DNA from: Chloroflexota bacterium
GTDB lineage: Bacteria; Chloroflexota; Dehalococcoidia; Lucifugimonadales; Australimonadaceae
DNA length: 56,092 bases
Assembly: GCA_028874795.1 (NCBI GenBank)
Contig: JAPPHT010000009.1
Span: 1-56,092, forward strand
Reading direction: 5' to 3'
Part shown: positions 35,445 through 44,198 of the stretch, piece by piece
Position numbering within the stretch: position 1 is the first letter of the stretch
How the letters are laid out: each line of letters opens with the position of its first letter
Program-made: the position numbers and the translations under genes
Notes under the pieces: model-generated
The model's database searches: none
Told to the model about the DNA's origin: nothing
The model's input: the letters and a program-made list of their open reading frames with translations, nothing else

Positions 35445-36911
35445 CTAGCTGAGGCCGAGCTCCTTCCAGCGGCCCGCGACATGCTCCATCATCTTCATAC
35501 TGGGCTGCGCCACGCCGGGGCGCGGGTGCTCGTACTCCTTGAACGGGTAGGTAGCGTCGAACGCCATACCGTAGCTTGGTGGGATGAACTCGACTGCCCC
35601 GGGGCCCGGGGCCCTGAAGACGTATTCGCGTCCGCGGTACATGTCGCGGTCGGGCACGACGGACGAGACGATGCGCCAGAGCACGTCGTTCCAGTCGCGC
35701 ACGTTGCAGTCCTCGTCCACGACGATCACCCAGCGGTAGCGCATGTGCTCGTAGGCGGCGTCGATGATCTGCTTCGGTTGTTCAGGGCTGGTGATCTGCG
35801 CGCGGATGATGAGGAAGCCGGAGCGTCCTGCATCGGGGAAGAAAACTTCTTTGATGTTCGTGAGGCCGGACTTCGCGACCAGCACGTCCAGCAGTGTATT
35901 GGAGCGCATGAGCGGGCGGGGGTAGTCCTCGACGCGCCCGCAGATGAGGCCGAAGCTGATGGGGTCCTTCCGGTGCGTGATGGCCTTGATCCTCACCATG
36001 AACGTGGAGGTGTACTGGTTGTAGAAGCCGGTCGACTCGCCGTGCGGGCCGTCGTTGACGCGTTCGTAGGGGACGACCTCTCCCTCCAGCACGATCTCGG
36101 CGTTAGCCGGCACCATCAGGTCGCTGGTCTCGCACTGCACGAGGTCGACGGGTCGGCCTGCCCAGGAGCCAGCGGCCTCGTACTCGCCGTGGCCGTTCTC
36201 GTCGTGGGGGACGGCGGTGCCGCAGGAGAGCGTGAGGAGCGGGTCCATGCCCAGCACGATGGCGCAGGGCGTCGGGAGGCCGTTCGCCTCGTTCTCGAGG
36301 ACGTGCGTCGCGCCGTTGCGATCGCCGGCGCCGCCGTAGTTGGAGCCGCCAGGAGGCTTGGCGCCGACCGGCCATTCGCCCATGATCTCGACGGTCGTGG
36401 TGTTCTTGTCGATGATCATGGAGCGGTACTGCCCCATGTTGAGGTTGCCGTTCTGCGGATCGCGCGTGACGAAACCGGCGGTCGTGCCGATGTAGCGGCC
36501 GCCGTCCTCCTCGTGCCAGCGCGGGGTGGGGAGCATGTCGAGGTCGACGTCCTCGCCCATGATCTTCACGTCCTTGACGGGGCCGGTGGAGACGGTGCGC
36601 GTGGCGGTGCGGTCCTGCATGCCCTCGTGGATGATGTCGCGGAGCGCGGCCCAGTCCGGGTCGCCGTTGAGGGCGAGGGCGAGCTGCGGCTCCGTGTACA
36701 TGATGTTGGCCACGAGCGGCATGCCGGGGTAGTCCTTGATGTTCTCGAACAAGAGGCCCGGCCCCTCGCGGACGAGCGAGCGGTAGGCGATGGCGCCGAG
36801 TTCGCCTTCCAGGTCCACCTCGGCGGTGATGCGCTTGAGCAGGCCGTTCTCTTCCAGCAGCTTCAGGTAGCCGCGCAGGTCGTCGTACGGAACACGTTGG
36901 CGCGTCGTCAT
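35445..36911 (-). CDS. UbiD-family (prenyl-FMN) decarboxylase, paralogue 2
   Basis: A second UbiD decarboxylase of 488 residues, co-linear with the one at 33672 (LNMGQYRSMIIDKN, NYGGAGDRNGATHVLENEAN, DGPHGESTGFYNQY). It differs in the C-terminal third, where RDMYRGREYVFRAPGPGAVE replaces the shorter segment of paralogue 1, so the substrates may differ. I use the ATG at 36911, placed after GGAGGAGG; the frame stays open to 37226 without family residues. The pair plus ubiX and tctABC on one strand suggests import and decarboxylation of a carboxylic acid. Confidence 0.92.
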   Translation of the reverse strand: MTTRQRVPYDDLRGYLKLLEENGLLKRITAEVDLEGELGAIAYRSLVREGPGLLFENIKDYPGMPLVANIMYTEPQLALALNGDPDWAALRDIIHEGMQDRTATRTVSTGPVKDVKIMGEDVDLDMLPTPRWHEEDGGRYIGTTAGFVTRDPQNGNLNMGQYRSMIIDKNTTTVEIMGEWPVGAKPPGGSNYGGAGDRNGATHVLENEANGLPTPCAIVLGMDPLLTLSCGTAVPHDENGHGEYEAAGSWAGRPVDLVQCETSDLMVPANAEIVLEGEVVPYERVNDGPHGESTGFYNQYTSTFMVRIKAITHRKDPISFGLICGRVEDYPRPLMRSNTLLDVLVAKSGLTNIKEVFFPDAGRSGFLIIRAQITSPEQPKQIIDAAYEHMRYRWVIVVDEDCNVRDWNDVLWRIVSSVVPDRDMYRGREYVFRAPGPGAVEFIPPSYGMAFDATYPFKEYEHPRPGVAQPSMKMMEHVAGRWKELGLS

Positions 36912-37000
36912 ATGGGCGCCTCCTCCTTCGCCGGTCGTTATGGGCGTGGCGAGTCTAGCATCGCGTGTCTGTGAGCGGCAAAGTCGCATCAAGGGCGGGG

Positions 37001-37579
37001 CTAGAAGATGCGGGTGAACATCTCGCTGAACGGGTATGCCACGCCTATCCAGCGGAAGAACAGCGGTTCGAACCAGAAGATATCGAGCGTCAGGTCCAGG
37101 ATGCCGACGATGAACGCCTCGAAGCCCAGCCCTGCGAGCAGCCCGTAGTACCACTTTGCGCGCGTCCAGAAGAGGAGGTAGGCGAAGACCCACAGCGGCA
37201 GGCCGATGTGGAAGCCGATGAGCCATACGAGGATGACGAGCACTACGATGGTGCCGAAGTAGAGCGCAGCGCGCCGCTTCTCTCCCTCCGGGTCTTCCCC
37301 GAGGCGGAAGCCGAGGTCCATGATCATGCCTTGCTCGATGGCCTTGCGCCTGCTCAAGACGGTGTACAGCCGGATGAACCAGAGCGGGGTTGCGATGGCT
37401 ACGGTGATGAAGGGGAGCCAGCGCCCCTCGATGCGGTGCGTGAGGTCGTTGACGAACACGATCGCGAGGACGGCGATGATTCCGAGCAAGATGAGCTCGC
37501 CAAGGACCTCGGGCGACCGCCAGGAGACCCTGCGTTGCGCCTGCGCGTTGTCGCGGGAGTCATCAGGACTCTGCGCCAC
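37001..37579 (-). CDS. tctB: Tripartite tricarboxylate transporter small subunit TctB
   Basis: TctB is the small membrane subunit of the TctABC secondary transporter. About four hydrophobic segments are visible (ELILLGIIAVLAIVFVNDL, GRWLPFITVAIATPLWFI, TIVVLVILVWLIGFHIG, LLAGLGFEAFIVGIL). I start it at the GTG at 37579, which follows AAGGAGGCAGCC and overlaps tctA by 17 bases, giving 192 residues. TctB is poorly conserved, so the call leans on topology and on the neighbouring tctA. Confidence 0.85.
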   Translation of the reverse strand: MAQSPDDSRDNAQAQRRVSWRSPEVLGELILLGIIAVLAIVFVNDLTHRIEGRWLPFITVAIATPLWFIRLYTVLSRRKAIEQGMIMDLGFRLGEDPEGEKRRAALYFGTIVVLVILVWLIGFHIGLPLWVFAYLLFWTRAKWYYGLLAGLGFEAFIVGILDLTLDIFWFEPLFFRWIGVAYPFSEMFTRIF

Positions 37580-39230
37580 CGGCTGCCTCCTTCGCAAGGG
37601 TCTGTTCCTGCAGGCGTTGTGCCCCGCGCTGTACGCGGAGCGAGAAGAAGACCGCCGCAACGACCACGACGAGGATGGCAAGGAACGGGATGCGGGTCAC
37701 CATTCCTATGCCCTCCGTCTGGATCGCCCGCGACATGAACGTTTCGAGCGGACCCGCGAGCACGACGGCGATGAGGATGGGGGGCCTCGGCCATGCGTAC
37801 GCCTTCATGAACATGCCCAGCGCTGCGAAGACGATCATGACGGTGAGGTCGGATATGTCAAGGTTCGCCTGGAATGCGGCGAGCGTGACGATGCCGAGGA
37901 CGAGCGGGGCGAGTACGAGTGGCGGGACCGCTGCGACTTTCGTCAGCAGGGGAGAGAACCGCAGCACGATGGGCACTACAAGGATGTTCGCCAGCACGAT
38001 GACGTAGACGAGGGAGAGGGTGAGGTTGAGGTGGAGTTCCGGGTTCACCATCGCAGGACCGGGCTGGACGCCGACGATGTAGAGGAACCCCAGGACGATC
38101 GCCATCGGCCCGCTGCCGGGGATGGCGAAGATCAGGGTAGGCATGAGGACGCCGCCGTCGGTTGAATTGTTGGACGATTCCGGGGCGATCACGCCGCGGA
38201 TGTCCCCGGTGCCGAAGGTCTCGACAGCGCCCTTCTCCGTCTGCCGGGCCTGGGCGTAGGCTAACCAGTGAGCGGGAGTGGGGCCCAGGCCCGGCATCGC
38301 GCCGATGAAGACGCCGATGAGCGACGAGCGAGTGATGAGCCACTTGTGGCGCAGCGCTTCGCGCATGCCCCTGGCAACATCACGGTTGCCCTCCTTGAGC
38401 ATCTCGCTCAGTCGTTCCTTCGCGACCGGGGTGTTGCTGATGACGAGGTCCGCAATCTCCGGTATGGCAAACAACCCCACCACGACAGGCACGATGTTGA
38501 TGCCGTCGTAGAGATAGTCGATCCCAAAGGTCGCACGGGTCTCGCTGGCGATGTTCACAAAACCGATCATCCCGATGAACAGGCCGAGGCAGGCGGTGAG
38601 CATTCCCTTGACGAATGCCCCTGCGCTGACGATGGCGACCGCGCATATCCCGAGCAATGCGAGCAGGAAGAACTCCGCGGAGCCGAAGTGGCGCAGCAGC
38701 TCCCGAGCGAACGGGAGCACGGCAAGCAACGCGAAGCCGCCGATGATGCCTCCGATGAGCGAAGACGTGTACGAAGCGCCGAGCGCGTATCCGGCGTAAC
38801 CCTGCCGTGCCAGCGGGTAGCCGTCGAGTATCGTCGCCTGGGACGAGCGCGCGCCCGGTATGCCGAGCAGTATGGAGGGTATCGGCTCCGTCAGGTCGTT
38901 CGCGGCCATATACCCGATGACGACCGGCAAGGCGATGAACGGGTTATCGATCTCGGTGGCAAAGGCGAGCACGACGACGAGGAAGGGGAGGCCGCCACCG
39001 GGCATGAGGCCCGAGATGATCGCGATCGGAATCATGAGGACGAACGCAATCATGGGCCAGGAGACAGGGATGCTCAGGCCGAACAGCGAAACGTGGTCGT
39101 GGAGGCCGAAGAGCCGGTTCGCGCCGTCTGCCGCTGCGTCGAAGAACGCCCGGTCGACCGTTATCACATAGCCCCACACGAAAACGGCCAGAAAGACGAT
39201 GCCGATGGTGAGGGGGATACGGTTGACCAT
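37563..39230 (-). CDS. tctA: Tripartite tricarboxylate transporter permease TctA
   Basis: TctA is the large permease of a cation-coupled carboxylate importer fed by a binding protein. The 555 residues hold about 12 hydrophobic segments. Conserved loops include ISGLMPGGGLPFLVVVLAF, ANDLTEPIPSILLGIPGARS, FIGAMPGLGPTPAHW and LIFAIPGSGPMAIVLGFLY, the duplicated P-G loops of the family. The N-terminus is about 50 residues longer than usual and seems to carry an extra helix. It overlaps tctB and follows tctC after 212 bases containing a hairpin. Confidence 0.92.
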   Translation of the reverse strand: MVNRIPLTIGIVFLAVFVWGYVITVDRAFFDAAADGANRLFGLHDHVSLFGLSIPVSWPMIAFVLMIPIAIISGLMPGGGLPFLVVVLAFATEIDNPFIALPVVIGYMAANDLTEPIPSILLGIPGARSSQATILDGYPLARQGYAGYALGASYTSSLIGGIIGGFALLAVLPFARELLRHFGSAEFFLLALLGICAVAIVSAGAFVKGMLTACLGLFIGMIGFVNIASETRATFGIDYLYDGINIVPVVVGLFAIPEIADLVISNTPVAKERLSEMLKEGNRDVARGMREALRHKWLITRSSLIGVFIGAMPGLGPTPAHWLAYAQARQTEKGAVETFGTGDIRGVIAPESSNNSTDGGVLMPTLIFAIPGSGPMAIVLGFLYIVGVQPGPAMVNPELHLNLTLSLVYVIVLANILVVPIVLRFSPLLTKVAAVPPLVLAPLVLGIVTLAAFQANLDISDLTVMIVFAALGMFMKAYAWPRPPILIAVVLAGPLETFMSRAIQTEGIGMVTRIPFLAILVVVVAAVFFSLRVQRGAQRLQEQTLAKEAAGGAES

Positions 39231-39405
39231 GAAGACGTTGCCTCGACCCGGGTAAGGACGCTTGCGAAATGCGCCGCTACGCTACGCGGGGTGTGGGAGC
39301 GCGTCAATAGCGTTCCCCTCCGCCGTCGCTACGGAGGAAGCTGAAGTCCAGGCGTGTGCATGGGCAGCGAGCGCATGCCGCGACGAATGGCGTGCGCGTT
39401 GCAAG

Positions 39406-39435
39406 GAGAGGGCGGGCTCGCAAGCCCGCCCTCTC
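39406..39435 (-). terminator. 13-bp perfect hairpin between tctC and tctA
   Basis: GAGAGGGCGGGCT (39406-39418) pairs perfectly with 39423-39435 around loop CGCA, eight bases past the tctC stop. No T-tract follows. It probably protects the tctC mRNA end or ends part of the transcripts, giving more binding protein than permease. Confidence 0.75.
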
Positions 39436-39442
39436 GTCCGCG

Positions 39443-40744
39443 CTAGCAGTTGCGCGATTCCTGCGGCACGCCGTAGAGGTCGGCGAACAACTGGCACGCC
39501 CCGGTACTGAAGTCCTTCGCCTTCTCGATGTCGGCCTTGAGGATGGTGGGGTCGCCGTAGTTGACCTCTCGCGAGAGAGCGGCTGCGTCCGCCTGGAACC
39601 CAGCGTCCTCCGTTACATCGCGGAAGACGCGCCGCCAGGTCTGCACGATCTCGTCAGGCGTTCCGGGTGCGAGGACGAACATGCGGGTCATGGACTCCAG
39701 GTTCTGCGCGAGCAGGAAGGCCGCCTTCTGCTCATCGTTCGGGTTTACCGCGTCGAACAGGTGTGGAACGTCCTCTGACCGCAGCCCTGTGTTCATCTGG
39801 TCCAGGAAACTCTGGCTGATCGGCGTGCGCCAGTAGAACAGCGGCATCAACTTCTGCTGCTCGTACCACTCGGGGAAGAACGGGTCGATGAAGAATGTGT
39901 CGCACCGGTCGGTCGCGTCGAGTTCGTTGCGGTCGATCGCCGCCTGGACGTCCGCCGTTCCTTCGTAGCCGAGGACGACCCTGACGGGCGCGCCGAGAGC
40001 TTCCGCGAACTGTCCGCCGATGGCATTACCGCCAAGCGCCGACGTTCCGAAGGTGATGGGCCTGCCGAGGGCAAGCACGTCGTCCCAGTTCTCGGCAACC
40101 TCACGGCGGACGCACAGCGCTGCGTGCGTCTGGATGAAGTTCGGAGTGCCGAGCATGATGACTGTGTTCAGGTCGAAGTCGTCCAGGTCTGCGCCTGCTG
40201 CCTCAGCCGCAGGGTGACGGTTCGCCATCGGGTGCGTGGTGAGTCCGTCCGGCCGGGAGCGCATCGTTTCCTGGAGGGCGCGGAGAGCGCCTCCGCCTGG
40301 CAGGTTGGAGACGATGACATTCGGGTTGCCGGGCATCAGCCGCTCGACAGCCTTCGCGACCAGCCGGGAGTAAGCATCGTAGCCGCCGCCGGGTGAGAAG
40401 CCGACGATGATCTTGATGGTCTTGCCGGAGAAGTAGCCCTCAGCGTCAAAGCCTTCGACCACGGGGATCGGAGTCGGCGTGGGGCGCTGGGGAGCGGCAG
40501 TCGGCGCGGCCGTGGCAGGAGCTGCCGTCGCACCCGCGGGCACTGGCGTCGGTGTGGCGGCTGGGCCCGAGTCCGGGGCTGGGTCTGGGGCCGGAGCATC
40601 CGGCACCGGCGTCGCGGTTGGCTGTGCGGGGGCTGCGGGCGGAGAAGTTGGGGTTGGTTCAGGATCGCCGCCGCATGCAGTCAGACCGGCAAGCACGGCG
40701 ATTCCGAGCACCAGAAGTGCGATGGTTCTGCTGGCCCAGGACAT
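39443..40744 (-). CDS. tctC: TctC-type substrate-binding lipoprotein
   Basis: This is the extracytoplasmic receptor of the TctABC transporter. It has a lipoprotein signal ending VLAGLTACGG, then a ~60-residue Pro/Ala/Thr linker (PAQPTATPVPDAPAPDPAPD). The binding domain begins GYFSGKTIKIIVGFSPGGGY, the usual TctC lead-in, and includes NVIVSNLPGGGALRALQ. GGGAGGAGATTC precedes the ATG. Binding-pocket residues do not tell the ligand. It is the first gene of tctC-tctA-tctB, and its promoter region faces a divergent oxidase gene across a palindrome. Confidence 0.9.
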   Translation of the reverse strand: MSWASRTIALLVLGIAVLAGLTACGGDPEPTPTSPPAAPAQPTATPVPDAPAPDPAPDSGPAATPTPVPAGATAAPATAAPTAAPQRPTPTPIPVVEGFDAEGYFSGKTIKIIVGFSPGGGYDAYSRLVAKAVERLMPGNPNVIVSNLPGGGALRALQETMRSRPDGLTTHPMANRHPAAEAAGADLDDFDLNTVIMLGTPNFIQTHAALCVRREVAENWDDVLALGRPITFGTSALGGNAIGGQFAEALGAPVRVVLGYEGTADVQAAIDRNELDATDRCDTFFIDPFFPEWYEQQKLMPLFYWRTPISQSFLDQMNTGLRSEDVPHLFDAVNPNDEQKAAFLLAQNLESMTRMFVLAPGTPDEIVQTWRRVFRDVTEDAGFQADAAALSREVNYGDPTILKADIEKAKDFSTGACQLFADLYGVPQESRNC

Positions 40745-40805
40745 GAATCTCCTCCCTTATACGCGAAAGCCCGCGCCGGGCCTGTGCCACACGCGCGGAT
40801 GTGCG

Positions 40806-40819
40806 GATGCTAGCATCCC
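40806..40819. promoter_or_regulatory. Palindromic operator candidate
   Basis: GGATGCTAGCATCC is a perfect 14-base palindrome in the 129-base divergent gap between tctC (minus) and the sarcosine-oxidase-like gene (plus). It sits about 60 bases from each start, a natural place for a dimeric regulator. Confidence 0.4.
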
Positions 40820-40873
40820 ATTTCCTGTACGGCAACCATCGTCTGCGGTGTCGATGCAGGTATGGAGGAAGCA

Positions 40874-42013
40874 GTGACGACTGAACGGGTCTACGACGCT
40901 ATCGTGGTCGGGGTGGGCGGCATGGGCAGCGCCACGGTGTACCAACTGGCGAAGCGCGGGCTCCACGTGTTGGGGCTGGAGCGTTTCCGCATCCCGCACG
41001 AGATGGGATCGTCCCACGGCATCACGCGCATCATCCGGCTCGCGTTCCACGAGGGTCCGGCGTACGTGCCACTCGGTCGACGGGCGTACGAGCTGTGGAA
41101 CGAATTTGAGGAGCAGTCGGGCGAACGCGTGCTGCACGTCACCGGCTCAGTGCACGCCGGCGATCCCGGAGCGTTGGCGTTCGAGAACACGCTCCGGGCG
41201 TGCCGTGAGCAGGACGTGCCGCACGAGGTACTGACGAGCGCGGAACTCGCCGCTCGCTTTCCCGGCTATGGCCTGCCTCGTGAGATGACAGCGATCGTCC
41301 AGCCGCAGGGAGGCTTTCTCACGCCGGAGCACTGCGTCGAAGGGCATGTGGCCGTGGCGCGCGGCCTGGGCGCCGAGGTACACGAAGAGGAGCGTGTGCT
41401 GGACTGGGCGGCGTTCTCCGGCGGCGTGCGGGTACGGACCGAGGCTGACGTCTACGAGGCGGGTTCCCTGGTGCTCACGACCGGGGCGTGGGCGAGCAGG
41501 TTCCTGCCGGAGCTCGCAGGCGTCGCCGTGCCGGAGCGCCAAGTTATGGCGTGGTTCGAGCCCGACGACCCCACGCTGTTCGCGCCGTCCCGGTTCCCAG
41601 TCTTCATCGTGACGCTGGACGGCGACGAATACTACGGTTTCCCGGAGTTCGGCGTGCCGGGTCTCAAGCTGGGTAAGTTCGACAACACGGGCATCGCAGC
41701 CGATCCCGACGCGCTCGACCGAGCGTGGCGCGCGGACGATGAGGAGATGTTGCGGGACTTCCTGCGCCGTTGCCTTCCACGGGCGGCGGGGCGCCTGCTG
41801 CGGATGGCGGTCTGCATGTTCACAAACTCACCGGACCGGCACTTCATCATCGGGCAGCATCCGGCTTGGCCGCAGGTGTCGTTCGCTGCGGGGTTCTCAG
41901 GGCACGGCTTCAAGTTCAGCAGTGTGATCGGTGAAATCATGGCGGACCTCGCCGAACGGGGAGAGAGCCGCCACGACATCTCGCTGTTCGCTCCAGCGCG
42001 CTTCACGTCGTAG
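40874..42013 (+). CDS. FAD-dependent amine oxidase (monomeric sarcosine oxidase / SolA-like)
   Basis: Family members oxidise N-methyl amino acids such as sarcosine or N-methyltryptophan, releasing H2O2. The FAD fold starts YDAIVVGVGGMGSATVYQLA, followed by GLERFRIPHEMGSSHGITRI, a strong family motif. Later motifs are GGFLTPEHCVEGH, LVLTTGAWASRFLPEL and FAAGFSGHGFKFSSVIG. I chose the GTG at 40874 because GGAGG lies five bases upstream; the ATG at 40862 has no ribosome site. It is divergent from tctC and overlaps the convergent MFS gene by 11 bases. Confidence 0.88.
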   Translation: MTTERVYDAIVVGVGGMGSATVYQLAKRGLHVLGLERFRIPHEMGSSHGITRIIRLAFHEGPAYVPLGRRAYELWNEFEEQSGERVLHVTGSVHAGDPGALAFENTLRACREQDVPHEVLTSAELAARFPGYGLPREMTAIVQPQGGFLTPEHCVEGHVAVARGLGAEVHEEERVLDWAAFSGGVRVRTEADVYEAGSLVLTTGAWASRFLPELAGVAVPERQVMAWFEPDDPTLFAPSRFPVFIVTLDGDEYYGFPEFGVPGLKLGKFDNTGIAADPDALDRAWRADDEEMLRDFLRRCLPRAAGRLLRMAVCMFTNSPDRHFIIGQHPAWPQVSFAAGFSGHGFKFSSVIGEIMADLAERGESRHDISLFAPARFTS

Positions 42014-43220
42014 CGTGGGACCGAGGGGAGGCCGCGTCTGTGAGTGGCGTCCTGGGCGGTCGGGGCTTCGGCGACAGTGCCAGCAGCATGAACCCCACCA
42101 GCAACCCGCCTGCGGCCGCGAGCCATCCCGTGGCGAAGCTCGTTGTGTCGAAGAGGACCCCCAGGGCAGGCGTGCCCAGACCGGTCATGAAGAGGGTGAG
42201 CGGGGTCGCCGCGCCCCGTACCGCGCCGATGTGGTCGCGGCCGTAGTAGGCCGGCCAGATGTGCGTCTGCATGAGCATGCCCACGCCCAGGCCGATGCCC
42301 ACGAACGCCGCGCCCGCGAAGCCGTGCCACGCCGTCGAGGCGACCGACGCCACGAGCATACCCGCGGCAACGGCGGCGAAACCCGCCATCGCAACGTAGC
42401 GGGCCTGCAGGCGGTCTATCCACGGGGCAACGAGGATGGACGCGCCCACCTGTGTGAACGCCTGGGTTGAGAAGGAGATGGCGGCCACCTGCGGTGGGAT
42501 GTCCAGCGACCGCAGGAACGCGACCCAGAACACACCGATGGTACCCATCGCAGCCATGAGCAGCCCGTACGCGACGCTGATGCGCCAGAAGGCGCCGGTG
42601 CGCATCGCCTCCCGCACGGTCCAGGAGTACTCCGGCCGGCGCGAGCGCCAGGCGTGTTCATCGGTCTCAAGAGAGATGGACTCGCCGTCGGGCAGCAGGC
42701 CGAGGTCGGACGGCTGGCTGCGTATGAACACCAGCGAGATGGCCGCGATGGAGAGCCCGCCCACTGTCCCGAGGACGAGCCACGCGTCCCGCCACCCCAC
42801 CGCGTCGATCAACATCTGGGTGAGCGGACTGGCGATGCCTATTCCGAACGGTATGCCGGGGAAGAAGAGCGACATCGCCCTGCCCCGCTTGCGCACGAAC
42901 CACTTCGCGATGGGGATGGTCAGGAAGAGCGTGCTGCTTCCCCAGAAACCCATCAACCCGGCGAAGAGGGTGAGGCCGATCATCTGCCAGCCCGCGCTGA
43001 TCATGCCGAGCGCGGCGGCGCTGCCGCCCAGCATGACTCCCCCGACCGCGAGCGGTACGCGGGAGCCGCGGCTGTCGATGAGGCGTCCGATGAACGGGCC
43101 GGAGGCCGCGAACCCCAGGAGACGCGCGGAGAGCGCCCAGCCGAATGCGCTGTTGCCGAGGCCAAGCTCCTCGCTCATGGGCGCAACGAAGATGCCGAAG
43201 TTCCCGACGCCCAGGAACAT
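42003..43220 (-). CDS. Major facilitator superfamily transporter
   Basis: A 12-helix MFS carrier related to the oxalate/formate and monocarboxylate type. From the ATG at 43220, 405 residues are read (ARLLGFAASGPFIGRLIDSR, KWFVRKRGRAMSLFFPGIPF). Upstream in frame, codons for SGPFYGWVIVAALSVAGGFS encode what looks like the true first half of helix 1. No ATG, GTG or TTG precedes it before the previous stop; a CTG at 43313 overlaps the upstream TGA. The start is therefore uncertain and may be non-standard. It is downstream of a hypothetical secreted protein on the same strand. Confidence 0.88.
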   Translation of the reverse strand: MFLGVGNFGIFVAPMSEELGLGNSAFGWALSARLLGFAASGPFIGRLIDSRGSRVPLAVGGVMLGGSAAALGMISAGWQMIGLTLFAGLMGFWGSSTLFLTIPIAKWFVRKRGRAMSLFFPGIPFGIGIASPLTQMLIDAVGWRDAWLVLGTVGGLSIAAISLVFIRSQPSDLGLLPDGESISLETDEHAWRSRRPEYSWTVREAMRTGAFWRISVAYGLLMAAMGTIGVFWVAFLRSLDIPPQVAAISFSTQAFTQVGASILVAPWIDRLQARYVAMAGFAAVAAGMLVASVASTAWHGFAGAAFVGIGLGVGMLMQTHIWPAYYGRDHIGAVRGAATPLTLFMTGLGTPALGVLFDTTSFATGWLAAAGGLLVGFMLLALSPKPRPPRTPLTDAASPRSHATT

Positions 43221-43309
43221 GCTGAAGCCGCCAGCTACGCTCAGGGCAGCGACGATGACCCAGCCGTAGAACGGGCCCGACGAGCGGCGCGCCTGCCTTG
43301 TCGCGATGA

Positions 43310-44134
43310 TCAGCCCCCTTCGCCGGTTCCTGCGCCGGGAGACGCTTCCGGCTCCCCTGCGGTCGCCGATATCACGGTCTCCTGGGAGTCGAGGACCCGT
43401 TTGCCGTCGTCCTGCACCGTGTAGCGGCTCGTCCTGATGAGAAGCGGGTTCGTCTCCGCGAACTCGATCACATAGAGCGACACGCGTGAACGGTCCTCAT
43501 AGCGGAAGCCCGGCTGGCCGTTCACGAAGGACCTGCCGACATAGGTGTAGCCTCGCTCCTCCTGTAATATACGGGGGAACTCCAACCGGGCGCCCACCCA
43601 TCCTGCCACGTCCCACCGGTCCCCAGGTTCGGTGTATTCCTCCGGGGGGCACGGGTCTTCCAGCGGCCCGGTGATGATGGAGTCGTCGAGGAGGGACCTC
43701 ACCACGGGCGGCGTGCCGTCAACGGCCCGGATATCTCCCGTGACGTCCGCTACGAGTCCATCGCTGCCGGGCGTGATGACAGTCATGGATATCACGCTCT
43801 CCGGGTAGATGGCGACGTAGTTGCTCATGCAGTCGAAGCGGCCGAATGTGTGTCCGCCCTTCTCGAACATCTCGGTCACGAGTACGAACGGCCTCTCCGG
43901 GCTGATGTCCGGCAGCAGTTCCGCGCTGACTCTGGCTGCGCTCCGTTCCAGGGCTTCCAACGCCTCCGGGGCCGTCGGGGGACTGTCTCGCGGCACCTCT
44001 GGCGGCCACGTGGCCTCTGTCGGCGTCCTGCCGGGCGCAGACGGACTCAGCAGCGCGACGGCGGCCGCCGCTGCGCCGGCGAGGGCGATCAGGACGCTCA
44101 GCGCTGTTGCGAGGTTCAGTCTCATGAGGCGCAT
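43310..44134 (-). CDS. Hypothetical secreted or anchored protein
   Basis: About 274 residues from ATG 44134 (alternatively ATG 44125). An N-terminal hydrophobic helix (LATALSVLIALAGAAAAAVA) acts as signal or anchor, then a Pro-rich spacer and an extracytoplasmic domain. I do not recognise the fold. Features are FEKGGHTFGRFDCMSNYVAI, DPCPPEEYTEPGDRWDV and a repeated style of aromatic beta strands near the end (FRYEDRSRVSLYVIEF). The stop sits at the putative start of the MFS gene. Confidence 0.65.
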   Translation of the reverse strand: MRLMRLNLATALSVLIALAGAAAAAVALLSPSAPGRTPTEATWPPEVPRDSPPTAPEALEALERSAARVSAELLPDISPERPFVLVTEMFEKGGHTFGRFDCMSNYVAIYPESVISMTVITPGSDGLVADVTGDIRAVDGTPPVVRSLLDDSIITGPLEDPCPPEEYTEPGDRWDVAGWVGARLEFPRILQEERGYTYVGRSFVNGQPGFRYEDRSRVSLYVIEFAETNPLLIRTSRYTVQDDGKRVLDSQETVISATAGEPEASPGAGTGEGG

Positions 44135-44198
44135 GACAGACGACAGCCGCGGCCGAATGTCGACCGGACTCCCGGCATACGGACAGCTGCAGGGGACG

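Noticed and set aside
32235-36974. Two long plus-strand frames (778 and 604 codons) opposite the ubiX/ubiD genes
   Set aside because: Same pattern of antisense shadows in GC-rich DNA. The two frames even look alike because the two UbiD paralogues are alike.
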